Part shown: one piece after another, positions 1 through 6,819 of the stretch
Numbering within the stretch: the stretch's first letter is position 1
Layout: every line of letters begins with the position of its first letter
Origin: a virus
Reading direction: 5' to 3' (one strand)
Virus record (IMG/VR): IMGVR_UViG_3300001831_000098
Location: 1-20,759 of that record
DNA length: 20,759 bases
Translations under genes and position numbers: made by a program
The notes under the pieces: generated by a model
Told to the model about the DNA's origin: nothing
The model's input: the letters and a program-made list of their open reading frames with translations, nothing else
Database searches by the model: none

Positions 1-4
1 AACA

Positions 5-112
5 TCACCATACTCCAGGAATTAGTTGACCTGTAGCAGCATAGGATCCCATGGCAGCGATAACACCAATCATGGCAGCCCAGCCATTAATACGTTCTGC
101 GCGTTCGTTCAT
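5..112 (-). CDS. hli: Very short high-light-inducible protein (Hli), 35 aa
   Basis: High-light-inducible proteins are single-helix members of the chlorophyll a/b-binding family that bind pigment in the thylakoid membrane and protect photosystems under stress; cyanophages commonly carry them. The 35-residue product is almost only the family core: residues 6-16 read ERINGWAAMIG, matching the pigment-binding pattern E-x-x-N-G-R-x-A-M-x-G with Trp in place of the usual Arg at position 11. The rest is one hydrophobic helix ending in a short GQLIPGVW tail. The ATG at 112 is preceded by a strong AAGGAG ribosome site six bases upstream, and the TGA is at 5-7, so the gene is complete. It overlaps the end of the upstream 56-aa ORF by 26 bp and is last in the unit transcribed from about 1140. 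The extreme shortness is a phage-type feature. Confidence 0.88.
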   Translation of the reverse strand: MNERAERINGWAAMIGVIAAMGSYAATGQLIPGVW

Positions 113-257
113 TGTTTTTCTCCTTAGTTTTGTTGTAAACAATAACTCTGCCGTTTTCATGACTGAAAACTAATTCGTCATCGTGCCCCCAGCAGAGTTC
201 TTCATATAGGGCATTAAGTTTTCGCATGTCCTCCCAGAGGGCATTTTCATTCGACAT
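87..257 (-). CDS. Small unknown protein, 56 aa
   Basis: I do not recognise this gene. The product is small and highly charged: it begins MSNENALWEDMRKLNALYEE and ends in a Lys/Arg-rich tail (NKTKEKNNERTRR), with no membrane segment or signal peptide. I chose the ATG at 257 over an in-frame TTG at 296 because ATG is the ordinary start and it overlaps the end of the preceding gene (stop at 247) by 11 bp, suggesting translational coupling. Its own 3' end contains the Shine-Dalgarno site of the following hli gene. It is probably a cytoplasmic accessory protein of the hli/petF unit, but no function can be assigned. Confidence 0.7.
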   Translation of the reverse strand: MSNENALWEDMRKLNALYEELCWGHDDELVFSHENGRVIVYNKTKEKNNERTRRTY

Positions 258-519
258 GTTTTGCTTTGAGATCTGGATTTGGTTGAGAAGGAGCAAAAGG
301 ACTTCTTGATCGATTTTTGATTACGATAAATGCATCCTTTTGATAGGTGACAGTTCCAAAGGGTTTTGCCCATTTTGGATTTGCATCGGGATGAGTAGCA
401 GTGCCAGTTACAGCCATACCGCCAATCTCAACTACAATGTCATCTCCAGATTCCCATTCCAGTTTTTGTAATGCATCTTGGAAGTCATGCATCCAATGAT
501 CTTCATTAATAATGGTCAT
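247..519 (-). CDS. Unknown protein downstream of ferredoxin, 90 aa
   Basis: This is an unrecognised 90-residue soluble protein with a mixed composition. It has an acidic N-terminal half ([20 protein letters not shown]), a central Gly/Val-rich stretch that looks like beta-strands, and a Pro/Ser/Lys-rich C-terminal tail. There are no Cys clusters, membrane helices or recognisable motifs. The ATG at 519 overlaps the ferredoxin stop (TGATG), so translation is probably coupled to petF. Position in the photosynthesis-related unit suggests, but does not show, a role with the ferredoxin or Hli proteins. Confidence 0.75.
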   Translation of the reverse strand: MTIINEDHWMHDFQDALQKLEWESGDDIVVEIGGMAVTGTATHPDANPKWAKPFGTVTYQKDAFIVIKNRSRSPFAPSQPNPDLKAKHVE

Positions 520-809
520 CAGTAAAGATTTTCCTCTTGGTCCGTTTCAATGACAAGATCAGAAGTTGGATATGCAACACAGGTTAGAACAAATCCAGCA
601 TCCATTTGATCATCATCAAGGAACGATTGGTCTCCTTGATCAACGGTGCCGCTAACGATTTTTCCTGCACAGGATGAACAAGCACCTGCACGGCAGGAAT
701 AGTTCATGTCAATACCCTGCTCCTCTGCGGCGTCCAGGATGTACTGGTCGTCTTCGCAAGTGATGGTTTGATCTCCATCAGGAGTACGGAGAGTAACATT
801 AAAAGCCAT
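519..809 (-). CDS. petF: Plant/cyanobacterial-type [2Fe-2S] ferredoxin
   Basis: This small soluble electron carrier accepts electrons from photosystem I and passes them to reductases such as FNR or bilin reductases. The 96-residue length is normal for the family. The four cluster ligands are present: Cys39, Cys44 and Cys47 in the C-x4-C-x2-C loop ([10 protein letters not shown]), and Cys77 in VLTCVAYP. The protein is acidic, with an Asp-rich loop and the usual C-terminal acidic ExxLY end. It starts at ATG 809 just after a 28-residue membrane ORF and overlaps the next gene by TGATG. Ferredoxins are known cyanophage auxiliary genes. Here it sits between two hli genes, so it was probably co-transcribed from the promoter near 1147. 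All catalytic residues are intact. Confidence 0.96.
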   Translation of the reverse strand: MAFNVTLRTPDGDQTITCEDDQYILDAAEEQGIDMNYSCRAGACSSCAGKIVSGTVDQGDQSFLDDDQMDAGFVLTCVAYPTSDLVIETDQEENLY

Positions 810-811
810 TT

Positions 812-898
812 TCAGTAAGTTTCGGATAATTGTTCAACAGAGTACGCCAACAGAACAAAGAAGGCGATGCTAGTGATTGTAAAGCAAATCTGTACCAT
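812..898 (-). CDS. 28-aa single-helix membrane peptide between hli and petF
   Basis: This tiny ORF fills the gap between hli and petF. It starts at ATG 898, two bases after the hli stop (TGA at 901-903), and ends with TGA at 812-814, three bases before the petF start. The product begins [20 protein letters not shown]: one hydrophobic helix of about 18 residues followed by a short acidic tail (VEQLSETY). This is the size and form of a photosystem or cytochrome b6f small subunit, but I cannot match it to PetN, PetL, PsbT or any named one. Its exact fit into the operon supports it being translated. Function is unknown. Confidence 0.65.
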   Translation of the reverse strand: MVQICFTITSIAFFVLLAYSVEQLSETY

Positions 899-900
899 TG

Positions 901-1119
901 TCAAATGCCGAAGGCACCGAAGAAGAACAAACTGCCAGTAGTAGCATAAGAGATAACAGCAGCAGCAAAACCTAGCATAGCAGTGCGACCGTTCAGCTTC
1001 TCTGCTCTCTCAGCATATGGCTCATAACCATAACGCTCCATTGCTTCTTTAGTCATATACATCGTGGGTTCTTTGGCAAACATGTTCATTTGCCCGAACT
1101 CATTCTTTGTTACAGTCAT
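901..1119 (-). CDS. hli: High-light-inducible protein (Hli), 72 aa
   Basis: This thylakoid single-helix pigment-binding protein of the Hli family is presumed to protect photosystems during infection. The core motif is complete at residues 40-50 (EKLNGRTAMLG, with E40, N43, R45, A47, M48 and G50), followed by a transmembrane helix to about residue 70. The N-terminal 35 residues form an Asn/Met/Tyr-rich extension typical of longer phage Hli. It is the first gene after the promoter at 1147-1175, with a leader of only about 20 nt. There is no clear Shine-Dalgarno sequence; instead a small hairpin (1120-1137) lies directly before the ATG at 1119. The next ORF starts two bases after its stop. Confidence 0.94.
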   Translation of the reverse strand: MTVTKNEFGQMNMFAKEPTMYMTKEAMERYGYEPYAERAEKLNGRTAMLGFAAAVISYATTGSLFFFGAFGI

Positions 1120-1137
1120 TTTACATTTTGTTGTAAA
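1120..1137 (-). promoter_or_regulatory. Leader hairpin directly before the hli start
   Basis: On the minus strand TTTACA and TGTAAA pair (6 bp) around a six-base loop ACAAAA, ending one base before the hli ATG. It occupies the place where a ribosome site should be, and it contains an immediate ATGTAA start-stop pair. It may affect hli translation; this is inference from the inverted repeat alone. Confidence 0.35.
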
Positions 1138-1146
1138 TCTTTACAT

Positions 1147-1175
1147 AGTATATAGTAAAAAAGCACCCCTGTCAA
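1147..1175 (-). promoter_or_regulatory. Sigma70-type (early) promoter for the hli-petF unit
   Basis: The -35 box is TTGACA (1170-1175) and the -10 box is TATACT (1147-1152), separated by exactly 17 bp. The start of transcription would be near 1140, about 20 nt before the hli ATG. The -35 box is located in the loop of the upstream terminator hairpin and the spacer consists of the 3' stem arm plus the T tract. Confidence 0.8.
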
Positions 1176-1186
1176 GGGGGTGCTTT
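1157..1186 (-). terminator. Intrinsic terminator of the 21-gene sugar operon
   Basis: A perfect 10-bp stem (1160-1169 with 1177-1186, AAAGCACCCC/GGGGTGCTTT) with a 7-base loop is followed by six T residues on the minus strand. It begins 14 bases after the stop codon of the last glycosyltransferase. On the plus strand no T tract follows, so it works for minus-strand transcripts only. It overlaps the promoter of the next unit. Confidence 0.9.
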
Positions 1187-1199
1187 GTAGTATTCAATA

Positions 1200-1988
1200 C
1201 TATTTTCCTTCAAATCCTGGCGGTAATGTTCCGTAATACGGATTTAACTCCAACATTTTACTCCAATCTTGATCTGCTGCCTGATTTTTCCAGAACTGCC
1301 ATAGACCGTCATGACTACTGCGATGGAATACATCGATATGAATATCATGAATATCTGATCCCAAATCAATCTTATACAAGAATAAAGGAATAGCAAATGT
1401 TAGACCAGAGTTGTAGACTAAATCGTCAGCAACTGCTCTTGGTTTACATCCATTATCCAGTTTATACTTGTCACCTCTAACATGAAAGCGAACTAGTTTT
1501 TCGGCATGATGACGAGTAATTAGATAGCAGGCAGTAGAAAAATCATTTACAAACCTTCTATGAATTTGAACACTGATAGAAGCTGGATTAATAATCGCCA
1601 ACTGAACTACATCATAAGCATAAGGAATCTTGGAAAAGAAATCCTTCCAGGTAAACTGCCAATGAGAAATTGTAGATAGATCGCAATCGTCTTCCATGAT
1701 CAAAGCACATGGAGCGTCTGTCTCCAAGAACATCTTCAGTGCTTTGAGGTGAGAAGTTACACAACCAACTTCTCCAGAACTCATAGCATCAGGATATCGA
1801 CCTTTCAAGATCTCACTAAGATCATTATCGCCCCTACCATCATAAGCGGAGACTCTTTGATAGTCTTCGATCTCCCAGTACTTAAATTGATCTTCCATGT
1901 ATTGCCAACGATCTGGTTTTTCATCCAGATTGATACAATAGATAGGAGGGAGACCTTTTAGTTTGTATATTGCTTTATTCTTTTCCAT
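1200..1988 (-). CDS. Glycosyltransferase family 25 (LPS galactosyltransferase type)
   Basis: GT25 enzymes move a sugar, commonly galactose, from UDP-sugar to a lipooligosaccharide or protein-linked acceptor in the cytoplasm. The N-terminal block INLDEKPDRW (residues 19-28) and the region GEVGCVTSHLKAL (72-84) followed by MEDD (98-101) are the characteristic GT25 features; EDD is the probable metal/nucleotide site. At 262 residues it is the normal size. The ATG at 1988 overlaps the upstream GT2-like gene by 14 bp, and there is no good Shine-Dalgarno sequence, which fits coupled translation. It is the last gene of the operon, 14 bp before the terminator. Donor and acceptor cannot be told from sequence. 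Confidence 0.85.
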   Translation of the reverse strand: MEKNKAIYKLKGLPPIYCINLDEKPDRWQYMEDQFKYWEIEDYQRVSAYDGRGDNDLSEILKGRYPDAMSSGEVGCVTSHLKALKMFLETDAPCALIMEDDCDLSTISHWQFTWKDFFSKIPYAYDVVQLAIINPASISVQIHRRFVNDFSTACYLITRHHAEKLVRFHVRGDKYKLDNGCKPRAVADDLVYNSGLTFAIPLFLYKIDLGSDIHDIHIDVFHRSSHDGLWQFWKNQAADQDWSKMLELNPYYGTLPPGFEGK

Positions 1989-2718
1989 AAGAAGGTTTTT
2001 GAGAGTTAATCAAGATTTGATTGAGGATTGCGATTTTTTCATTAAAGATATTAACTTTTCCATCCCAAATAGTTCCTCCCCTAAAATGTAAAAATTTACC
2101 ATCCATAATAGTTTCCATGTTAATCAGTTCGACACCTTTATATTCTCCCCCAAATACACAGTCAACTGGATGGGGTTGAATATTATTCATGGTCAAGAAA
2201 TTATATGACTCTCCACCAGTATCGCATAGTTCTCCACCAAAAGATCCAGGGAAAAATCTAATCTTAGGTTCAAGATCACGAATCTTGGGCATATTCAAAA
2301 AAGTAAAACCTGGCCAAAGATAATTAACATCTCCCCTACTTTGCATCAGAGAGCATATATCCTTGTCTTTCATGAAATCAACAAAGTCAAATTTTTCCAT
2401 TAAGAAGCAATCACTATCTACTAGGAAAACAATATCATCCGAACAAGTCTTGAAAATAATATTGTCTAATGCAAATTGAATAGCATTTGCATGAGATGCT
2501 GATGGACCACCTACCCTATGATTAGTGTTCAGAAAGTAATAAAGTTTACCTTCATACTTATCACACAGTCTTCTAAATTTGTCTCCCAATACGGGATCAT
2601 TAGAATCATCAATGGCAATAATCTGAAAATCGCATTCTAGATTTTCAATAAACTTAGAAACTTGTAGATTTAGAAACTCTGGAGAGTTTACTACAGGAGT
2701 AAAAATTTTTAGCATCAT
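1975..2718 (-). CDS. GT2-like (GT-A fold) glycosyltransferase
   Basis: This is a probable nucleotide-sugar glycosyltransferase with a GT-A fold. The N-terminus (LKIFTPVVNSPEFL), the acidic strand end IIAIDDSND (residues 33-41), the GGPSASHANAIQFAL helix (70-84) and the metal-binding DSD at 101-103 (FLVDSDCF) follow the order of family 2 enzymes. The length of 247 residues is usual for a soluble single-domain enzyme, and no membrane helix is present. Two adjacent ATG codons (2718 and 2715) could serve as start; the first overlaps the preceding stop as ATGA. The donor sugar is unknown. It lies in the downstream half of the glycan operon, between a P4H-like oxygenase and a GT25 enzyme. Confidence 0.75.
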   Translation of the reverse strand: MMLKIFTPVVNSPEFLNLQVSKFIENLECDFQIIAIDDSNDPVLGDKFRRLCDKYEGKLYYFLNTNHRVGGPSASHANAIQFALDNIIFKTCSDDIVFLVDSDCFLMEKFDFVDFMKDKDICSLMQSRGDVNYLWPGFTFLNMPKIRDLEPKIRFFPGSFGGELCDTGGESYNFLTMNNIQPHPVDCVFGGEYKGVELINMETIMDGKFLHFRGGTIWDGKVNIFNEKIAILNQILINSQKPSYGKE

Positions 2719-3275
2719 TTAAATGGAGGTCCTACTACCCAACCGACTAAAGATTCTCTTGTTCCCATCATTACCTCAGTAACTCTATGAGAACAATCAG
2801 AATGAAACACAACTAACTCTTGATTGTCTAATGGAAAACGAATATGTTTATCCATCATGAATTCCAAGTAACCACCAGAGTAGTCAATCTCATTTTTATT
2901 TAAAGATAATATAAAACTTATCTTTCTCATTTTACCAAATTGTCTGCTATCTGGCAACCAATTATATTCGTCTCCATGCCAACCATAAAACATTCCCTGA
3001 TCGTATCTTCTTTTTTCAAACTCGATAGTATCAAAATCAAAATTCCAATTATTAATACTATTAACTTCAGTTATGATGGGCAGAATAATATCGGTTAACT
3101 TTTGACTAGAAACATCACAAACCTCAAAATTCATTTGATATTCAGAATCTACCGTCTCATCAGAAAGATCTTCGCGAAGATAGTAGTCATCAAAGTTAGA
3201 CAACTCTTCTTTAATAATATCAAATGTATCATCATCTAGTTTAGAAACTAGATATCGGTGCATATAATAATTCAT
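2715..3275 (-). CDS. 2-oxoglutarate/Fe(II)-dependent oxygenase (prolyl 4-hydroxylase-like)
   Basis: This probable non-haem iron dioxygenase would couple 2-oxoglutarate decarboxylation to hydroxylation of a substrate. The facial triad is visible: His100 and Asp102 in YGWHGDE, and His163 in CSHRVTEV. Arg173 in GTRESLVGWV is placed to bind 2-oxoglutarate. The length (186 residues) and C-terminal core resemble P4H-type phage oxygenases. It overlaps the genes on both sides by 4 bp (ATGA). In this context it may hydroxylate a sugar, lipid or protein component of the glycan, or act on phage proteins; the substrate is not evident. The N-terminal 80 residues are acidic and less conserved. Confidence 0.82.
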   Translation of the reverse strand: MNYYMHRYLVSKLDDDTFDIIKEELSNFDDYYLREDLSDETVDSEYQMNFEVCDVSSQKLTDIILPIITEVNSINNWNFDFDTIEFEKRRYDQGMFYGWHGDEYNWLPDSRQFGKMRKISFILSLNKNEIDYSGGYLEFMMDKHIRFPLDNQELVVFHSDCSHRVTEVMMGTRESLVGWVVGPPFK

Positions 3276-3991
3276 CGCTTTTGAAGAACAACTTGATACT
3301 CATCCATAATAAGATCAAATCCATTTTCCATTAGGTATGGAATAGAATACTTTGCTTTACCATAATCCGACTCTTCTTCACTAATAATCTTCGGAGTAGT
3401 ATTTCTAACATCATCAATTAGAACAACACCATTCTTACTAATAATATCGCAATCAACTAATAGTTGTGCTTCTCTCAAATGAAGTTCAGCAGTTGGTTCA
3501 ATAGGAGTCATATCTCCAGTGTCCATGTACAGAAAATCAATTTGTCCTTCTCCTGAAGCAAGGAACTGCTCAGATGACATTACATAATATTCAATATTAG
3601 ATAAACCCTTAGTAACTTCTTTACTGCGGTTGATATGTCTTTGTTCCAAATCTACAGTCATGAATTCAATATCAGTTCCCTGAATCAATTCACCAACTAC
3701 GCGAGTAAAACATCCAGCAGACCAATCCCAAACATCAGGATTTTCTGGTTCCCAATACTTAGTATCATCTTCATTGCAACCAGGAAACTTACCGTCAACA
3801 AAACTCCTTGTAGTACCAAGTTCAACGATTGTTTTGAAATTGTTTTTCAAAACTTGATCCCAACAATAGCGCATCGTGTCATAACGAAACTTTGGAACTC
3901 TGCCGTAGTATTCTTCAAATTGCTCTTTGGTAGTATAGTTCCAATGAGCATTATCCATATACTCCTTATACTTTTCTAAAGCATCAGACAT
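3272..3991 (-). CDS. Class I SAM-dependent methyltransferase
   Basis: This is a Rossmann-fold methyltransferase of the type found in polysaccharide clusters (Methyltransf_24/TylF-like). Motif I is IVELGTTRSF (residues 55-64), the acidic strand-2 residue is Asp114 in FMTVDLE, and DFLYMDTGDM (152-161) resembles the metal-binding or motif IV region of O-methyltransferases. At 239 residues it is a standard length. The ATG at 3991 has a good upstream site (GGAGGAAAC) and lies inside the end of the previous gene by 8 bp. It probably O-methylates a sugar of the glycan made by this operon; this role is inferred from neighbours only. Confidence 0.75.
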   Translation of the reverse strand: MSDALEKYKEYMDNAHWNYTTKEQFEEYYGRVPKFRYDTMRYCWDQVLKNNFKTIVELGTTRSFVDGKFPGCNEDDTKYWEPENPDVWDWSAGCFTRVVGELIQGTDIEFMTVDLEQRHINRSKEVTKGLSNIEYYVMSSEQFLASGEGQIDFLYMDTGDMTPIEPTAELHLREAQLLVDCDIISKNGVVLIDDVRNTTPKIISEEESDYGKAKYSIPYLMENGFDLIMDEYQVVLQKR

Positions 3992-5006
3992 TATAAAGTT
4001 TCCTCCACTGATTTAGGGTTTTCTCTTGGTGCTCCTTAGCACATTCTTTCATTATAGCACAGATCTCTTTTTTGTTTTCTTTGATCGTATTCAAAGCTTC
4101 TGGTATTTCAGAGAAGTCATCAATATAAACTGCAAACCTATCATAGTATTCATTATACCATTCGCAGGTACTAACAGTGTCTTTATACAATCCACTACCA
4201 AACCAATAATTAGATATCTTAGATAAATGCAAGATAAAGTCTTCTGATGGAAGAATTACTGGAAGACCAATGTTCATTAACTCAAATGCAGCAAGTTTAG
4301 AGTATTGATCTGGAAGAATAAAGTATGCATGATACTTTTTCGCAAGTTCTTCTAGTCCTGAGTATCCCTTATACTTACATGGATCTGCAGATAAACCATA
4401 AGATCTAATCATCTTTACAGAATCTTGGAAGAGAGTATCGTTATGATACCTAGCAACTAGAATATCTCCTCCCTCCAATTCTTCACCATAGTCTCCCCCA
4501 AAACCAATAAGATCTAGAGACTCTTCTTCTGACAATGGTTTATCAATAGAAACTCCAATTGGACGAATTACTTCGTTTTCAATATTAACTCCATGAACAT
4601 GTGCCCAAGTTCTTTCGAACTCAGTATAAGGAATTACTTCAACATTATTTTTCTTAGCCGACTCATTGAAAAGAGTATGATACTCCTTATCTTGAGTCAT
4701 CTCATAATTAAATCTATTACAAACCCAAACAATAAGTCTTCCAGAGAACTCATCAAGATTCTCTAGAAAAATTCTAGATAAAGGTGCAGTATCAGAAGTA
4801 ATAATATAGTCAAAGGAATTGAAATAATCCTTATTCTCTGCCCAAATTTTGTTTGCCAGATCTTTAGTAATCTGATAAACATCTCTTTCAATAATTTGAT
4901 TCCAGATAGAGAACTTATTAGTAAGTTCAAGACCTAGTTGATCACAAACATACTGATGATCTTTCAAGCACCCATAATGGTGCGATAGATGTAATACTTT
5001 TGTCAT
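3984..5006 (-). CDS. Probable GT-B glycosyltransferase
   Basis: This 340-residue soluble protein looks like a two-domain GT-B enzyme. The N-terminal domain starts KVLHLSHHYG, and the C-terminal half contains a GT4-like donor-site segment AAFELMNIGLPVILPSE (residues 239-255), where Glu242 matches the nucleotide-sugar-binding Glu of family 4. The linker around residues 145-155 (VIRPIGVSID) is also typical of GT4 enzymes. It starts by ATGA overlap with the epimerase gene and ends 8 bp inside the methyltransferase gene. Overall similarity to named families is low, so the fold is better supported than the family. Confidence 0.65.
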   Translation of the reverse strand: MTKVLHLSHHYGCLKDHQYVCDQLGLELTNKFSIWNQIIERDVYQITKDLANKIWAENKDYFNSFDYIITSDTAPLSRIFLENLDEFSGRLIVWVCNRFNYEMTQDKEYHTLFNESAKKNNVEVIPYTEFERTWAHVHGVNIENEVIRPIGVSIDKPLSEEESLDLIGFGGDYGEELEGGDILVARYHNDTLFQDSVKMIRSYGLSADPCKYKGYSGLEELAKKYHAYFILPDQYSKLAAFELMNIGLPVILPSEDFILHLSKISNYWFGSGLYKDTVSTCEWYNEYYDRFAVYIDDFSEIPEALNTIKENKKEICAIMKECAKEHQEKTLNQWRKLYNV

Positions 5007-5899
5007 TGCTCAGAAATCCAATCTTCTAATTTAATTTTCGCTTTCCATCCATAAACACTTTCAATTTTGCTAGTGTCTGCAAGACTTTTGCGTGCTTCCG
5101 CTGGTCTGGGCGGAATATGAACAATATCATCAGAAATCATTTCTGCGATTGCTCTTACTGATAACTCCCTACCTGTTCCGATGTTGTAAACTTCCCCATA
5201 AGTAGGAGCATCCTTTTCAGCAACAGTTAGATTTGCGGATGCAATATCAGAGACATTAATAAAGTCTCTTGTCTGAAGACCGTCACCAACAACAGTCAGA
5301 GATTTTCCTTCTGCTCTTTGCTTCAAGAAAATACCCATTACAGGAGCATACTGACCTGTCTTTGGTTGACGAGGACCATACACATTGAAATAACGAAGTG
5401 TTACTGTATTTACACCATATAGATCGGAGTACATTTTCATCAAATGTTCTCCTGAGAGTTTAGATACAGAGTAAGAGTTCAAAGGATCTGGTTGATCACT
5501 TTCAACACAAACCTTATCAGTCAAACCATAGATTGCAGCAGTAGATGAGAAAACAACTTTCTCAACATGTGCAAGTCTAGCTGCTTCCAACACTATAGTA
5601 GTACAGCAAATATTATTCAAATATGTCTCTGCTGGATTTTCGATACAGAAAGAGATCGAAACATCAGATGCTAGATGAAAAACATAATCAACATCTTCGC
5701 AGAGTTTTACTAGGCGATCAAGATTGTTTGGATTAATATCAAACTTATAATTTTCTGCTAGAGGATTCCAAAAATAATAGTCATGACTATTTGCACATTC
5801 GGCATCAACTACCCTTACCTGATATCCATTTTCAAGAAGATGATCTACAAGATTAGATCCAATAAATCCAGCTCCACCTGTAACTAAACATTTTTTCAT
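5003..5899 (-). CDS. NAD-dependent sugar epimerase/dehydratase (GalE-like extended SDR)
   Basis: This nucleotide-sugar epimerase or dehydratase belongs to the extended short-chain dehydrogenase family. It has the NAD-binding VTGGAGFIGSNL (residues 6-17), the Ser-Thr of FSSTAAIYG (117-125), the catalytic Tyr143/Lys147 (YSVSK) and the substrate-domain RYFNVYGPRQ (169-178). These features fit UDP-glucose/GlcNAc 4-epimerases or UDP-glucuronate C4 epimerases. At 298 residues it is slightly short (GalE is about 335). It may supply UDP-Gal or UDP-GalNAc for the GT6 or GT25 enzymes encoded nearby, which is an attractive but untested link. It overlaps both neighbours by 4 bp. Confidence 0.88.
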   Translation of the reverse strand: MKKCLVTGGAGFIGSNLVDHLLENGYQVRVVDAECANSHDYYFWNPLAENYKFDINPNNLDRLVKLCEDVDYVFHLASDVSISFCIENPAETYLNNICCTTIVLEAARLAHVEKVVFSSTAAIYGLTDKVCVESDQPDPLNSYSVSKLSGEHLMKMYSDLYGVNTVTLRYFNVYGPRQPKTGQYAPVMGIFLKQRAEGKSLTVVGDGLQTRDFINVSDIASANLTVAEKDAPTYGEVYNIGTGRELSVRAIAEMISDDIVHIPPRPAEARKSLADTSKIESVYGWKAKIKLEDWISEQ

Positions 5900-6819
5900 G
5901 CCATTATCAATAAGTCATTTAATCGGTTTACATAGGTGTGTTCATCTCTAATGAAGTTCATTGCTTTACGCATTTTCTCTTCAGTACAAGATTTATAGTC
6001 ATCTACAATCCTATCATATAGAGTATCAAGATCATTGTCAAATGTTACATGTTCTCCGAATAAATCTTGAAGTTCTGGCATATTGCTGCCGCACCATTTG
6101 CCGTAACTAATACTCTTGAAGATTCTACAAGGATAATACTTACCCATATCAAAGAAAGGTTTTTCTCTAATATCAAACGAGATGTAAGAATCTCTAACCA
6201 TTGCAATGTTTTGGTTAATGTTTGGGGGATTACCTTCGTACAAGGAATATCTTCCACTGTAACCACCAACATTTACAAAGTTCTTACCTTTCTTCTCAAT
6301 ATTCTCTACAAACTTTCTGATGTTTTCTCCTTGCATCGATCCAACAAAGAATATATTTTCTTTGCTGTCGTCATACAGTTCTACTGGACATTGATCAATC
6401 TCTTCAGGTAAAAGATCTGTTGCCCATTTTGTTACGATGGTCTTGGTAGGATGCTCATAAAAACTTCCTCCAATATTCTCAACACTCGGCCAAACATAAT
6501 CAGGTCCGTAGTGCCAATACTTTGCTTCATGAACAAAGTTGTACACTAACAGATCTTCATACTTTTCTCTGCGTTCAAACTTGAACGCTTCATCAGAGTT
6601 ATGAATGAAGTATTTGCAATCTGGACGCAGAGGCATCTTTTCACAAACCTGATGCTCAGTAATGAATACAGAGTTTGAGAAATCAACAGAACTTACATCA
6701 TCAGAATCATCATACCAATGAACTTCATGCCCAAGATGATCTGCTGCTCTCCAATACCCATAATGAATATAAGAGTGTGTATGACTGTGGAGCTTGTGCC
6801 CCCAGATTACAATTTTCAT
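5896..6819 (-). CDS. Probable GT-B glycosyltransferase (CgeB/GT1-like)
   Basis: This 307-residue protein begins MKIVIWGHKLHSHTH. Its C-terminal region (CRIFKSISYGKWCGSN, then a helical domain ending EHTYVNRLNDLL with His294) resembles CgeB/YkvP-like GT-B transferases, in which a conserved H-TY-R motif closes the protein. The segment KENIFFVGSMQGENIR begins the donor-binding domain. No membrane helix is present. The family assignment is tentative and the sugar is unknown. It is joined to both neighbours by 4-bp overlaps, in the middle of the transferase block. Confidence 0.6.
   Translation of the reverse strand: MKIVIWGHKLHSHTHSYIHYGYWRAADHLGHEVHWYDDSDDVSSVDFSNSVFITEHQVCEKMPLRPDCKYFIHNSDEAFKFERREKYEDLLVYNFVHEAKYWHYGPDYVWPSVENIGGSFYEHPTKTIVTKWATDLLPEEIDQCPVELYDDSKENIFFVGSMQGENIRKFVENIEKKGKNFVNVGGYSGRYSLYEGNPPNINQNIAMVRDSYISFDIREKPFFDMGKYYPCRIFKSISYGKWCGSNMPELQDLFGEHVTFDNDLDTLYDRIVDDYKSCTEEKMRKAMNFIRDEHTYVNRLNDLLIMA

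Noticed and set aside
1157-1186. Bidirectional terminator
   Set aside because: The stem is symmetric but no T tract follows on the plus strand, and no plus-strand gene ends there.
1064-1393. 109-aa plus-strand open frame, and other plus-strand frames of 65-130 codons
   Set aside because: They run opposite well-supported minus-strand genes or through the terminator and lack ribosome sites or recognisable domains.
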